A stretch of 64,000 nucleotides of DNA, from positions 21,750,068 to 21,814,067 of the forward strand of contig OZ005617.1 of assembly GCA_963930655.1 (NCBI GenBank). Direction: 5' to 3'. This DNA comes from Myrica gale. Taxonomy: Eukaryota > Streptophyta > Magnoliopsida > Fagales > Myricaceae. This document shows positions 24,581 to 36,952 of this stretch, in pieces. Under the pieces are notes generated by a model. It saw only the letters and a list, made by a program, of their open reading frames with translations. It was not told the DNA's origin and ran no database searches. The position numbers were made by a program, and so were the translations under genes. The stretch's first letter is position 1. Each line of letters begins with the position of its first letter.

Positions 24581-25177
24581 TGTTGAGATCCCACGTTATT
24601 TAGGAGAATTTAAGTATAAGACTTATGTTGTGTTTGTGTTGTAATATTTTTTGTATGAGAATATGTGTTGGTATTGGGTTTAGTGAAAAGGTGAAGAGAG
24701 AGATGATTTTTTATATTTTTTATAATTTTTTATGGTAGAGAGAGAAAGATTATATTGGAGTATTTTATTAGGAGAGAGATAAAATTTTGGGAAAAATTAT
24801 GGTTGCAAACGCAGCCTTAATAAGATGGTCTGGATAACTCAAACTATAAGACATGTTGTTTAGTCTAGGGTCCAGTTCCTCATCAATTGGTGGCCCATGA
24901 GTCTTTCCTAACTGTGTAGTGGCTTGTATGAACTCATTTTCTTCGACCCTATAGATTCGGTACGAGTCAGGGTAGGCCCCAGTCCGGTGAAAACCCCTTA
25001 TAGAGGTCATGTGGGAAATGCAGACGACGAGGACGTCGGTCTTCGAAAGATTGTGAAATGTTGAGATCCCACATTATTTAGGAGAATCTAAGTAGAAGAC
25101 TTATTAAGAGAATCTGAATAACTCTAACTATAAGACATATCTTTTGGTCTAAGGCCTGTATGACCATGTCCTCATCA
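24581..25177 (+). mobile_element. TRIM-like small LTR element with a MITE inside its 5' LTR
   Basis: Two direct repeats begin with TGTTGAGATCCCAC at 24581 and 25059 and end in CTCATCA at 24885 and 25177. They read alike except that the left copy is split by a MITE at about 24627-24817. The right repeat is 119 bp. The sequence between them is 173 bp and noncoding. The ends TG...CA, and the flanks CAAAG on the left and CAAAA on the right, fit a 5-bp target duplication with one change. There is no gag or pol. The primer-binding site is not clear, so the class is inferred from structure. Confidence 0.68.
24627..24817. repeat. MITE, GTTTG family, copy 2, nested in the TRIM 5' LTR
   Basis: The element starts near TTGTGTTTGTG and ends with GCAAACGCAGCC. 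Its interior GGTATTGGGTTTAGTGAAAA is shared with the copy at 37785-37947. Aligning the two TRIM repeats shows the MITE as a precise extra block, which proves that it arrived later. Confidence 0.68.
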
Positions 25178-26726
25178 CAAAAAAGACCCACGTCCCTGGC
25201 TTGCCTTTCAAGTTTGGTTTTTCAACTACGCTAGATCATGTAACTTGTAAGCATTCTAGAAATAGAAGTGGGTCAGTCAATACAACTGAGTCTCGAGGTT
25301 TATTAACTTCTACCTTAAAAAATTACATTAAATACGAAAGATCGAGATCATTGACTCACAGACCAATCGCCCTATGACAGGCGTCTCTAATTTGTAGAAA
25401 GCTTTGACTCTTTCGAGCAAACTGGTCCAGATACACCTCCAGACGCCGAAAACAAAAACTTAATTATCTGCAATTTTCATGAAACAAGTAACTCATACGT
25501 TATCGGATTAAAGTTTGCACTTATATATGGAAATAATTATGCATGGGGTTTTGAATACTATTGTAACCCAAAATTAAATGTCGAAATTAAATATTTGGTA
25601 TTTGACTTTTAAAATCTGAATTAATTTCTGCTATAACCAAAAGGATTACATTACAATAACTTTTTGAAATAGGATCTTTGTCGCTGTCTACAGTTTAGAA
25701 GACAGAAGGTAGGATGTTGACATGCATGATTAGTGCATTCAATTTCTCTCTTATATATTTCAAAATCAGAGGTTACTGAACTTTTTGTATTTATATTTTA
25801 AATATTTGACTTTAATTAGCAGCTTCTATGAATATTAATACAAAATACAGTTCTTCTTCAATTTTTATGCGTAAATTGGATGGACTTTTCTTTTCAATAT
25901 CAAAAAGGCAAAAGACGAATGTCTAAATTTCTACAAAATTGAATATATTAACAAGGACTTCTCATTTTTCAATCGTGAATCAACCTAGATATGTTCGGTT
26001 TGAGTAAAAATGTAGGATTTTAGAGAAATTGTGAATATTTATATTGAATAGTGTTTTATTGGTGTTTGTGTAAAGTGGAGAGAGAAATAATTTGATGTAA
26101 TTGTTTAATAAAAAAGTATTGGAGTTATGTGAAAAAGTATAGAGAGGAAAAATTTATATTGAATAAAAAATTAAAAATTGTTGGAGATTGTGTAAAATGT
26201 ATTGATGTTTGTGTTTGAATTTTGAATATATTCAGTGATCGTTTTGTGAATGTATTTGAATCCTGAATTTTTTTTAAAAACGAAGATAACCATGATCCAG
26301 ATACGTTCTTATGTGCCCAAAGCACGGGTACTTTGCAAATGAACCTGGTACTGGTAGATTCAATGATGGACCTTGCGTGGAATTATTAATTTTTTTTAAC
26401 CAATTACAAAGATATTCGTTAACTTAATCGGAGAGGAATCGTGCAAACAAATTGCACACTAACTGCTAGCAAAAACAAATTTGCAGGCCGCCGCTTCAGA
26501 TTTGCCTCACAGCTTGAAATGAAATATTAATTAAGATCTGACCTCTAAAGTCAACCTTTAAATAGTTTTTTTTTTAAAATATTAGTGGTTTTAGAAAATG
26601 GATTTCATATCACTTAATACAAAAACTGGAATTTGACTTTATTTGTTTTTTTTTTGCATTTGATTTTTAATGTTAGTGCCGCCGGAACAAGATGGGGTGT
26701 CTGCTTCACGTATAGCATGTTGCTTC
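25178..26726. other. Gene-free AT-rich stretch
   Basis: A further blurred relative of the GTTTG MITE family may lie at about 25990-26230 (GTTTGTGTAAAGTGGAGAGAG) but its ends are not clear. I see no gene. Confidence 0.35.
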
Positions 26727-26961
26727 GAGAACGGATTTGGTGCGAAGTCCGTTCGGTGTGAAGGTGGTAAGACTCGGCTCGGGCTGCTCGGGTTTTTCAT
26801 CCGACGGTGGGAAATGCTCGGGCGCTGGGTCCCGCACGAGACCCACAGCTGCTCGAACAGTCACATCTGCCCGAACACCCGAGCATTTTCCACCGTCGGA
26901 TGAAAAGTCCGAGCAGCCCGAGCCATCACTTACCACCTTCGCACCGAATCCATTCGTGCTC
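26727..26961. repeat. GC-rich foldback (hairpin) element, 235 bp
   Basis: The left half (from GAACGGATTTGGTGCGAAG through TTCATCCGACGGTGGGAAATG) is repeated in inverted orientation in the right half (through CATTTTCCACCGTCGGATGA and CTTCGCACCGAATCC). The arms are about 95-105 bp with few mismatches, around a short centre. The 5-bp GCTTC stands at 26722-26726 and again at 26962-26966, a possible target duplication. The composition is far more GC-rich than the surroundings. The open frames on both strands mirror each other and are a by-product of the palindrome, not genes. Confidence 0.75.
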
Positions 26962-26996
26962 GCTTCCCTCTATGTAGCTATGGTGCAGGACATATA

Positions 26997-27170
26997 GGGT
27001 ATGTTTGTTTGCCAAAATTCTTCGAAATTTTGAGAATATTTACTTTATTTAGATTTATTGAAATTTGTGAAAGATAAAGTGTGTATGTGTAAAAGTTAAA
27101 AATGTTTCAGTGTATTTGTTTTGCTGGAAATTTTCATGCCCCAAAATATAGGGAATACAAACATACCCCT
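26997..27170. repeat. MITE, GTTTG family, copy 3
   Basis: The ends AGGGTATGTTTG and CAAACATACCCCT are inverted. The interior is AT-rich and noncoding. It lies just right of the foldback element. Confidence 0.62.
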
Positions 27171-27794
27171 AATTACGTTATAAATCAACAAACATATATT
27201 ATACACAACACAAAAAGGTTAATCTAGAAATAGTTTTTTCGAGGCTGCAACATCGCCATCTAGATAAAGTATATGCCAGCTGGTAAATTATTCTTGCAAA
27301 GAAAAAGGAATCTGCTTTGTGAAAAACAGCAAAATCGTAAATAAAAATATATAAATATATAAGTTGGAATTTTCAATTCAATGTAAGACAGTGACTTGCC
27401 CTGATCGGCCCCTCCAAACATTTGGAGGATTTTAGTAGTGACGTTTCTAGTAGTGACCTTTCGGCCCATGGAGGAGCCCAGTCCCAAATAGTCAAGCATT
27501 TCGGCTCCAAGAATACAACGACAACTGTCATGGGCCTCACCAAAGCAAATGACTGATTAGGAAGAACCAGATATGCACGTATGTGTATATGGTATTTAAA
27601 ATGGAGTACTTTTTGCCGTAATTTTGGCCGTATGAATTGTATATACGGTGCCTGTTTGCCACGTGACGCATAACTCATAAGCCTGCCTTTCTCAAAGTCG
27701 AACCGGGGGCCATATCGTGAGTATATTTATGCAGCTGGTAGACACCTTTCCAAAAAATATCATTCAGATCGATCGCAGGGACTGGGAGTTTGAT

Positions 27795-28001
27795 GGGGCG
27801 TTTATTCGTGGAAATTTTGGAATTTTGGAAATTTTGAGTATTGGGGTTTGTGAAAAAGTAGAGTATTTTATAGAAAAGTGAGGAGAGAGAATATTTAATT
27901 GAATATTATAATATTATTTTATAATTTAAAGAGAAGAGAGATATTATTTTATGATTGTTTGAAAATGTTGGAGGTTGGAAAAATTGGAAACAAACGCCCC
28001 T
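27795..28001. repeat. MITE, GTTTG family, copy 4
   Basis: The ends GGGGCGTTTATTC and AAACAAACGCCCC are inverted. The interior shares GAGTATTGGGGTTTGTGAAA and the GAGGAGAGAGAATATTTAAT block with copy 1. Confidence 0.65.
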
Positions 28002-31000
28002 TAGGATGCCGATGGTCAGCTTTGGCGGTCCATGCTTTTGACAGATGGGGGCGGATCAGGGATGGCCATTCTGGGCCATTTCGGCTCCCTGTCACCTGTA
28101 AGAGGGCAATATATATAAACTGGGTCACTTTTCGAACACTACATAATCTCTAGAGGGTAAAGAAGATTTGCCCAACGACTACTCAATCTAAAGTTCATTG
28201 GATGGTGGAAGTGACCAAAAGTTTCACCGAACACACAAGGACGGTTACTGGTTTTTCTTCTTCTTTAAAGTAGGTCTTTAAATTGTTGGCCATTGAAGTT
28301 GTCTTTTGTTGTGTGAATGAAATCATCACATTCAGAGTATAGCAGAGGTGATGAGTGAGAAAAGGCAGTGTCAAACTTCCAACAAGGAAATTTCAGTACA
28401 ATGTGACGCTGTTGATGGCCGTTTCTATAGGAAAGGTATTTGATATCTGTCATGTGGTGATAAATTAAGGGCCAAAAACGCCAAAAACGTGTTACAATTG
28501 TCAAACCAAGCCAGTAACTCCAACCTCGTCATTTGGGGATTCAAAAGCCTCGGATTGGTGAAAGCAATGGATGGTTGAACGATTCTCCTACCGACGATTT
28601 GGAGTGTAGCTTTTGATACAAACAACTGGATTATTGACTTCGCTCCTGTGTAGAATTGGTCGAGCCCCTAATCTTGTAGGTCTAGAGCCAATCAGGGTGA
28701 TCGAGCTGGGTTCTACATCTCTCTTCATTTGACGTTGGAGGTCTTAGTTAGGTGCATGAAGAAGACTTACATGGTCCTCCCATTATGTGACTCGCTTTAA
28801 TTTTTATTGGGGTGAAAAAAAAGAAGTTTAGCTAAAAATATATGACAGAGAATAAGGAAAGGACTAAATTGTATGCTATTTGTTTAGGGGAGTTACTTTA
28901 GTTTCCGAGTAAGACATGTTTGATCCTAAAAAGATGAACATAACAAGAGGTTTATTGGAAAAAACCAAGAAAGGAGACTACTGTTAGTGTTTTGGAGCTT
29001 AATTTTCTCCATTAGCTCATGGATTGTGTACACCCTTCTGCAGACCTGCCGATTTGCCAGCATCGCGACCAGACATAAAAGTCATTTGTCGTGTCAAAGG
29101 CATTAACCCTTTTAGAACACAATGAAAATCACCTTTCCAAAGTTTCAGTCCTCACTGTTCAGATGGTGAAGTCAGCTGCAATATGGGTCATAATGATGCG
29201 TTACTCTCTTAATTTTGCTGTGTTTGTTTTAAAAAAGCTGAAGCGCAATGTAGGTGGACGGATACAACTAATTTCATTATTAAAGGTGATCTTTTTTCTA
29301 AACAATAAAATCTAGAAGGAGATTTTCCTTTTCACCCACGACCCGGACATGTTTTACGTAATGGCTGAAATCATTCATTCAGAAAACGATTTGGGTTCCT
29401 ATATATGTCAACCTTTCTTTAAAAAAAAAAGGATACAAGTGAATAGCTGAGCCTCTATATCAGACTGTTCCTCCGTGATACAAGTTTAAATTCAAATTAT
29501 GCTTCTTTGTTTTACTCTGTATTGATGCCCTCTCCCTTTTGTGTACCCTTCCAATGGAATGGGCAGCAGACTAGATTCATTTGGCCGACTCCATAATCAC
29601 TTTTTTTTCTGATCAAATGACCAATTTACTTTGATTGCAGCACTGTGTGGAGTTACTACAAACGAGTAAAAATCTTTAGGTACTCGCCCAAAAAATTTCT
29701 TGGCCGGTGGACCCAGAAACGAAAAGAAAGTCAAACAAGAGAGAGACATCGTTATCATGATCCTCATGTACTGCAGCAGGGCACATGCGAAGCTGTATTG
29801 GGCCCAAGCACGAGATCCGGTTGGCATGCAGAGATTTGCATGCCCCACTTACAGGTTTTCCTCTAGTTTTGACTGCTTTGATATATATATATATATATAT
29901 ATATTAAAAGATATCCAAGATCTAATTTGACCATTCAGTCATCTGTGTTAGCGTCCTCAATCTGCTGCAAGATATCACGGAGGGTTGTCTTGTCTTGCAC
30001 AGCTGGGGGGGACTAACACGTCACTGAGAAGTGGGATGCCACCAATATTATTCAAAAGAACCTTCTGCACTAGTACTGTACTAAATACAAGATATATATC
30101 AGGAATGTGCGGGCAGATTGGCAATCATCTTAGGAGTGGTCATATGCAGTGTTGTCGTCTCCTTGTGCCTAAAGGCTAAGGTTGTGTCCACTCCTAAATT
30201 TGAGTAGTTCCCTCGGCTGTTGCCTAACTACATGACTCCACATGCAGGTTTTTTCTGGGTATTGATGGGGGCGGGCAAACCCAATTGACTATAGATGGTT
30301 TATAATTTGAGGCCCTGGCTTGAAAACCTAGTCGTTGCTTACTTGAAGCGGTACTTTTTTCATGTTCACCAGGGGCATTATAACAGTAGGTTTGGCTGCA
30401 AGGGAGTCCAGTAGGGACTCATTATTTCCATGCACCTAATTTCATACAGGATAGACAGAAGATCTGACAAACTTTGCGTGAATGTACCCTCACGCTTCCG
30501 ATAGAGATCACAATATGTGCAGTAGCAGAAGCGCCCAACACCGCTTCTCCTATTCCATTGCTCTAATATTAACAACAATAAATGCACCGTTAAGAAGGTC
30601 AGCAATCAGAGTGGGTGCCGGAAGAGATGCATGTATGAGCTTTTTTGATGAGCTATTTTTGGGGCCTAAATGCTCTCAAAATGTGTAAGAATTTCGGCCT
30701 TTTTTTTGGTTATACATTATAAATTAACAATAAATAAAATATAAAATAATCGTTCATTCAAAATCTACAATAAACCATTCATCCAAATTCTAAAATCTAA
30801 TAAAATTATAATATTCTAAAATTACATGGGTATCCATAAACAAAATCCTTAATACATTTGAGCCCTATATATATATATTTTTAAAATTCTCAGAACCGAA
30901 AATTTCGCCGAGATTTCGGATTTCGGTCCTGATTCCAAAAAAATATTAAAAAAAGCCGTTGAACACCCCTAATCAGCATGTGGCTGTGGATGAAGTTATG

Positions 31001-31359
31001 ACTGGTGCGACATTGTGTTTCTGACCAATGAGTCTTTTAGTTCAACTGTTCAATAAACCCTGAACACCCTTGTAATGGGCCTGGATGACTTGTAAGTCTC
31101 GTATGTACTGGATTTTAGACTGACTGACGAGTGCATTATGATTTGTTGGGCCTCTCACAGGGCCCACTTACAGTGGATTGCTACATTTTCAGCGTTGCTC
31201 GGTTGCTCCTCTTGTTTCAAGCCCAGTCGAAACTCCATGTCCGAAAGTAAATCTAGCTGGAATAAAGTCCGCGAGACGGCATCGTTTTCGACATGAGGCA
31301 TATTCTATCCATTGTCGCTAGCATATGTGTTGTCTTCGAAAGTAGTTTTCTTGCCAAAC
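28002..31359. other. Gene-poor region upstream of the ClpT gene
   Basis: No exon is recognisable. The minus-strand frames at 28265-28504 and 28425-28625 match nothing I know. An (AT)n run lies at about 29880-29905. The sequence at 30690-30980 resembles the end of a MITE (GAACACCCCTAA) but only one end is visible. The last few hundred bases should include the ClpT promoter. Confidence 0.4.
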
Positions 31360-34300
31360 ATGGCAGCTCGTATCCTCTCGAAGCTCCCAGCAACAACATC
31401 AGCTCCATTTTCACAGTCATGTAGCGGAGGAAGACCCGACCCGTATCCGTCACATCTGGTTCGGTCTCTGAGGCTAAAAAGTCTACCTTGCCCATGGCTA
31501 GGCACCAACACTCAGTCGCTCCAGTCCAGGCAGTCCTCCAATATCCGACCCCTCGTGCCGAAGCACCGACTCATCGCTGCCACGGTTTCGTTCAGCCTCC
31601 CCACTGCGTGAGTCCGAGTCTCGAAACTGCTAAGCTCCAATCTTTGGATAAAATTTACTGTTTTCGATGACCACAAGCAATTGTTTCAGATTCTTCTGAT
31701 TTTGCAGAAAGCCAGAGAGACTTTCCTCGGTTGAGGAAGTTCCCAAGTGAGTTTAGTGCAGGTTTTATTCGGATTTCATATTCTGTTTTTTTTTTCTTTT
31801 CCTATTCGATTTTTTATTGAATTTTGGTTTCATGGATGGGGGATTGAGAGTTTGGACTGGGTGAATGGAGCAGATGGTCTAGGAAGGCTATAAAGTCATT
31901 TGCAATGGCCGAGTTGGAAGCAAGGAAGCTCAAGTACCCAACTACTGGAACTGAAGCCCTTCTCATGGGGATTCTAGTTGAGGGTACGGAGCACCATTCA
32001 CTTGAGCTTCTTTTTTTTTTTCCCAAACTTGTTCCATAAACTGTAAAAAGTAATGTTTCCAGCTGTCTTCATTATAGCTAAATTCCAATTTTAGGTCGTT
32101 GAACCCGAAATAAAAAAAGGTGAAATAATTTCGGCTAAACTAGAATTGCGATTCTAATACTCAATTTGTTTATGATTGACTGTACTGATGTTCTTGAGAT
32201 TATGAGGCTAATTGAATAATGAAGTATTGAGGTCGGAGCTCATGTTGTCTGACTCATAAACCGTAGTTAGCAACAGTAAAGACTCAAGACAGTCAGCAAG
32301 TACGTAAATAAGTGGTTCCAAGCAAGCGAGTGAAGTGACACAGGGTTCTGGGCACGAGGGAGCGATCACTCTTATCTTCATATGCACTTTAACTATTGTA
32401 ATCAAGTTAGTGTATGAGTGAAATGAAAATCCTGCGTATTGGGCAAGAATATTTAAAGGCGACATAAGGACAGAGAGTTTCAGAAAGGTATCCCTCCTTA
32501 GACCAAGCTAGTGTAGCTAATGCAACTAGCTTCCAATTAATTTTCTTACTGACATACCTGGTGGAGCGAAGGAACCCATTTGTAGGAGGTCCAAGTGAAG
32601 GTAAGCATGAACTCTCTCTTAAGCAGGAAGGAAGAAATGAATTCATAGCTTGTCTGCTCGTAGCTATCTAAGGCATACTGGGGCATAGTATATACTGTTT
32701 TATCTCTCTCTCTCTCTCTTCCTGCTGTTGCGGGTTTCATTTGTTTGAAGGGATCTTGAATCCACAGCTCACGTTACATTCCTATAGTCCGGGAGGCAGA
32801 ATGTACTATTTGGAGTAGAGCTTATTGGCAACCTTATACTTGCGAACTTAATTGTACATTTAGTTCAGACAATGATGTAAGGGAAAATACTGGGTATAAA
32901 GAAGGTCTGACCTGCCCACTTGCTTAGTGGTACCTTCTTAACACGGGATGTATTAAAAGGGGAGAGTTTTGGGGCTGTGTGGAAGGAAAAATATTTAGAA
33001 AACAGAAAACCCTTTTCTTCTCCCCAAATTTTCCATTCATATTGTGTCTTTATCCTCACCAAGCTACTTGTTTGCCAGAGGATCGGCACCTGTTTCACCA
33101 ATGTCACTGCTGCTCCATTGTCTATTTTCCTTTTAAATGCCACAATTTTGCAGTTGTTATACACAAGTACTGAGTCTTTGTTCTCTGTGCTGCAGGCACT
33201 AGTCTGGCTTCAATGTTTCTGAGGGCAATTGGAATCACACTTTTCAAGGTGCGTGAAGAAACTATCAAGTTACTGGGGAAAGCTGACATGTATTTTTTTA
33301 GTCAGGAGCATCCTCCTCTGACTGAAGCAGCTCAACGGTCCCTTGACTGGGCTATTGATCAGAAACTAAAGTCTGGTAAGTTTCTGTGCATTTCTTTGGG
33401 GTTAGTTTTGTTAATTTCTTTATGCTAGGTCTTTTTTTTTTTCGTTTTTATGTATTTTAATAATATTTAATAATTTAAGATGCATACCCACCCAAAGGCA
33501 AATGCCTGAATGATCACATGAATGGTATATTGAACACGCAAACAAGTGCGGAAGAAATTAATTGATTGAGAAGTCACGTATTGTCTGCTTGAAAAACATT
33601 TACTTGTTAATTGGTCCTGGATCTCAAATTATCCTGAACTTTCTAAAAGTGGAAGTTGTATCTCTTTTAGTTCCTATGTTACTCTCAAAAGTCACGCCAT
33701 CTCTAATATATAGTAGTTTGACATGTTGGGAAGATCACTGTACTTCTTTTATTAATAATATTGCATTTTCGAACAATATTATTAACTTTGAAGTTGTAGA
33801 ATCATTAAGATGCGGCTATGTTTTGTAATTCTATTGTTGTATTAGTAACTCTGAACTTTAACATTATGAAGGATTTGATCTCAAAAGCCAGAAGCTTAGG
33901 CTTCAATGAAAAATAGCAAAATTGTTTTTCATGAGTTTGAGACTAGCAATTTGGTGCTCCCTTGAATTCTAAATACTTATGTTGGAGTACTATTGGTGAA
34001 TATGAGCTTGGCATTGTCACAGGCACTCAGGCCTGCTGAGCCGCCCAACCCTAGCCCACCACTTATGATACGACTTTATTCCAACATAGGATGTTGTCTT
34101 TCCATTACCAAATTGTACCACATCATTTTTCCTTACTTTTAGTTATTCTTTCGATTGAGTAACTGTATTGAAATATTTGTATTGAATTGATCTAAGTTAC
34201 TCTAACGGTTCCTGCTCCATACTACTACCAGTGAAAGTTCTTCCTCACAGTCTTTTCAAGGCTGTCGGGTTTAACTTCTTTTAGTAGGGCTGTTAGGTTA

Positions 34301-35085
34301 CCGATTGCATAAGTACTTCACATGAATTAGGTCTTAATCAAATGTTTATCTTCCTAGAAACCTGATGACTCTTCTTAGGGTCTCAGGAATCACGGATGGT
34401 AACATTTAGGTACACATTCAATAAAGATTAAGTGTTTGTAACCCAGTAAAGCACCTGTAAGAATGGAGGGGCAGATCTGAATTTTGTTGTTGCTATTATC
34501 CAAATTGTCAATGCTCAGACCTCAGAGGTCGACTAATTTTCTCCCCTTCCTTCCCCCACCCAAAGAAACTAAAACTCCTGGCTCTACTAGAGACATAATT
34601 TGGATCAGAAACTGATGGTTCCTTTCCCTCAAAAATGGGGAAACGGACAAAATGTCATGCATGAATCAGTGTTCTATGAGGATCCATTGAAATTTTTGCA
34701 CTACATGGGATAAAAGTTTCCTACAAGTTGTAGAAGACAAGAATTGGATTTTGAGTAATCCTTCCAAATGGCGATAAATGAAAATTGGAAAAGACCGGTG
34801 CAGCTAGCATAGTTTATCCCATATAATTTTTTGTATTGGAGACAGCTTGGTTGTGTCTTGTTTTCCAGAATTCCTGGTTGAAGGGATTATAGCCCTTAAA
34901 CTTGCTGCTTGTTTCTCTGGTTTGCAGGTGATGGAGGGGAAATTACGGCATCTCATCTGCTTCTTGGCATATGGTCTGAAGTGGAGTCGCCAGGACGAAA
35001 GATAATGGCTACCCTTGGCTTCAGTGATGAGAAAGCCAAAGAGTTGGAGTCTTTAAGTTCTGAACCTGGAGTTGTAGATGATTAA
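31360..35085 (+). CDS. CLPT: Plastid Clp protease accessory protein ClpT, five exons
   Basis: ClpT proteins are small plant-specific subunits made of a Clp-N (double Clp repeat) domain without an ATPase; they bind the plastid ClpPR core and help its assembly in the stroma. Exons are 31360-31607, 31708-31746, 31874-31983, 33196-33375 and 34928-35085. All junctions are GT-AG and in frame, giving 244 residues. Residues 1 to about 80 are rich in S, R and L with few acids, as in a transit peptide. The Clp-N region starts at about residue 104 (FAMAELEARKLKYP) and includes GTEALLMGILVEGTS, KVREETIKLLGKADMYFF, EHPPLTEAAQRSLDWA and HLLLGIWSEVESPG. These match Arabidopsis ClpT1 and ClpT2; I cannot say which one is the ortholog. 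An in-frame ATG upstream at 31312 would add 16 residues; I prefer the MAARILSKL start as a normal transit peptide. The gene is tail-to-tail with the MATE gene. Confidence 0.93.
31984..33195. other. Third intron of the ClpT gene
   Basis: This 1.2-kb GT-AG intron holds only short open frames and a (CT)n run near 32700-32720. No nested gene or bounded element is seen. Confidence 0.7.
33376..34927. other. Fourth intron of the ClpT gene
   Basis: This 1.55-kb GT-AG intron is AT-rich. No nested gene or clear mobile element is visible. Confidence 0.7.
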
Positions 35086-35437
35086 TAAATTCATTCGATC
35101 TTTTTCGTTACTGCAACTGTAATCCTGTGTATCAGAGGTTGATCAATGATGCTGGATATGCTTTCCCCAAAAGGTGGCAATTATGATTCAGTGTACGAAA
35201 TTGAATACACTGCATTACTTGAATACTGGTTGTAGAGCATGATGTGGAGCTCATCTTTTTAGGTCTAGGTTTTTACCTCTCGCTGGGAAGCGACTTCATT
35301 TCTAAATTGGCATCCTCAAGGGAACTGATGAAATTTGTGGGATCGTTTATTTTAACTTGAACGCTTTCAATCCATTTTCTAGTTTGTGGCTTTGATGGGA
35401 GAGATTTATAAGACGAACAAATCTTTTGAAGTTATTC

Positions 35438-36952
35438 TCATACTTCTGCATTACTAACTGTTAGCACATTCTTTTGGTTTTCATCTTCCTTAACAATTTC
35501 CATGTCACAGGCAAGTGCGTGTGCCTTGCTCGCTTCTTCATTCCAGTCAATCCTTGCGACGAAGACCAACAGCAAAATCAAGCAGGCTACCATCCCGGCC
35601 AAGAACCCTATCAGCAGCCCACCAAGTCCAATTGCGACCTTGAAGGCTAGAAGAACGGCTACGGGCAGGGCCAGAAGGTAGAACCCACCAATATTGGCAT
35701 ACATACCCAACCATGGCCTAGCTGTTCCACGAACAATTCCTCCGCATACTGCTAGGGGAAAATTCACTACTTCCACCAACGCCATTAGCAACATCATCTT
35801 CTTAACACCTCTTATAATCCCCTTATCATGGCTAAACAGGGCTCCCCATATTCCTCTGGCTGCAACCATTACTGCGCCACCTATGCAACCTGAGACGATG
35901 CTCACTGCTAGAGAGACACGTGCTGACCGGTAAGCAGCGCTCCCTTGGTTTGCACCAAGCTCATTTGAAACACGGGTGGATACACATGTGGCGAGTGATA
36001 GCATCGCAGAGTAGAGCAGATAGTCGAAGTTCAGCACGATCGTTAGCACCCCAACTGCTTGCTTGGCGTTTGCTAGCCGTCCTGTGAGCAAGACTAGGAT
36101 CTCATAACACCACCATTCAAGGCAGGTGGTGAGGCAACACGGCCCGCAGAGCTTCAGCAACCTGATCCAGTCACTAATGCCTTGATCCCACCACCCTCCT
36201 CCTTTCCACCTTTCCTTTCTACTTTCCAAGATAAACACATACGAGGCAAGAAGAATCACCACTATGAGATCAGTGATCCAAACGGCCATTGAAACCCCTT
36301 CAAGACCCTTAGATTTTAAGAGTAATATGTTGATGGGTATGTGAAAAGCTAGCGCCAGAGCCGAGCTAAACATTATAGGAACCATGATGCTCTGTGAGCT
36401 CAAGTAGGCTTTGAGTGGACATAGAAATGCAGTGACTACCAAATCGGGGAGGAGATAGAACAGATACGTCTTTGCAATAAGGGAGATATCTTTTTGCTGG
36501 CCAAAATGGATAAGAATCTTGTCAACATTGAGCCACAAGAAAGTTACCGGTAATGTGACTAGGAGTAATAAGAAGACTGCCATGAGAAGGGTCTTGCGGA
36601 GGAGCTTAAAGTTTCTGGCTCCGTAAGCTTGACCACATATGGGTTCCATGGCGCCACAGAGCCCGTTCAAGACGGAGAAACCTGTGACATTAGCAAAAGT
36701 GTACCCAAGTGCGCCACCTGACAGTTTGAGCTCCCCTAGCCGGCCTAGAAAGGCTGTTGTAATTGCGATTTTTGCAAACCATGTTAAATTCATTGCTACC
36801 AACGGAACAGCAATTCCCCTCTGCGCTTTTAGCTCCACAAGCATAACATTCGCAAACCTGGCAGGCCATTTCTGAGAGGGAGGTGGTGGAGATGAAGATG
36901 ACTTCAAGCTTTTCTCACTCGGGTGCTCTTCCATACAAGCTGTGGCAGACAT
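35438..36952 (-). CDS. DTX56: MATE efflux transporter, DETOXIFICATION 56 (RHC1) type
   Basis: This single-exon gene encodes a 504-residue MATE-family membrane transporter, which exchanges solutes for protons or other cations. The protein has about twelve hydrophobic segments. Family signatures include WFAKIAITTAFLGRLGELKL (about 58-77), ANVTGFSVLNGLCGAMEPIC (about 87-106) followed by GQAYGARNFKLL, GPCCLTTCLEWWCYEILVLL, CVSTRVSNELGAN and GGIVRGTARPWLGMYAN. The pattern matches Arabidopsis DTX56, known as RHC1, reported in guard-cell CO2 signalling; that role here is inferred from the match. The hydrophilic N-terminus of about 40 residues is Ser/Pro rich. The ATG at 36952 opens the frame, and a TATA-like box lies 76 bases upstream. 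The stop lies 352 bp from the ClpT stop, so the two genes converge. Confidence 0.95.
   Translation of the reverse strand: MSATACMEEHPSEKSLKSSSSPPPPSQKWPARFANVMLVELKAQRGIAVPLVAMNLTWFAKIAITTAFLGRLGELKLSGGALGYTFANVTGFSVLNGLCGAMEPICGQAYGARNFKLLRKTLLMAVFLLLLVTLPVTFLWLNVDKILIHFGQQKDISLIAKTYLFYLLPDLVVTAFLCPLKAYLSSQSIMVPIMFSSALALAFHIPINILLLKSKGLEGVSMAVWITDLIVVILLASYVFILESRKERWKGGGWWDQGISDWIRLLKLCGPCCLTTCLEWWCYEILVLLTGRLANAKQAVGVLTIVLNFDYLLYSAMLSLATCVSTRVSNELGANQGSAAYRSARVSLAVSIVSGCIGGAVMVAARGIWGALFSHDKGIIRGVKKMMLLMALVEVVNFPLAVCGGIVRGTARPWLGMYANIGGFYLLALPVAVLLAFKVAIGLGGLLIGFLAGMVACLILLLVFVARIDWNEEASKAHALACDMEIVKEDENQKNVLTVSNAEV

Noticed and set aside
26706..26997. Similar-looking frames on both strands
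   Set aside because: They are mirror products of the foldback palindrome.
30690..30980. A further hAT MITE ending GAACACCCCTAA
   Set aside because: The matching left end and an 8-bp duplication could not be found.
35694..36875. Plus-strand frames opposite the MATE gene
   Set aside because: They are antisense shadows of the transporter coding sequence.
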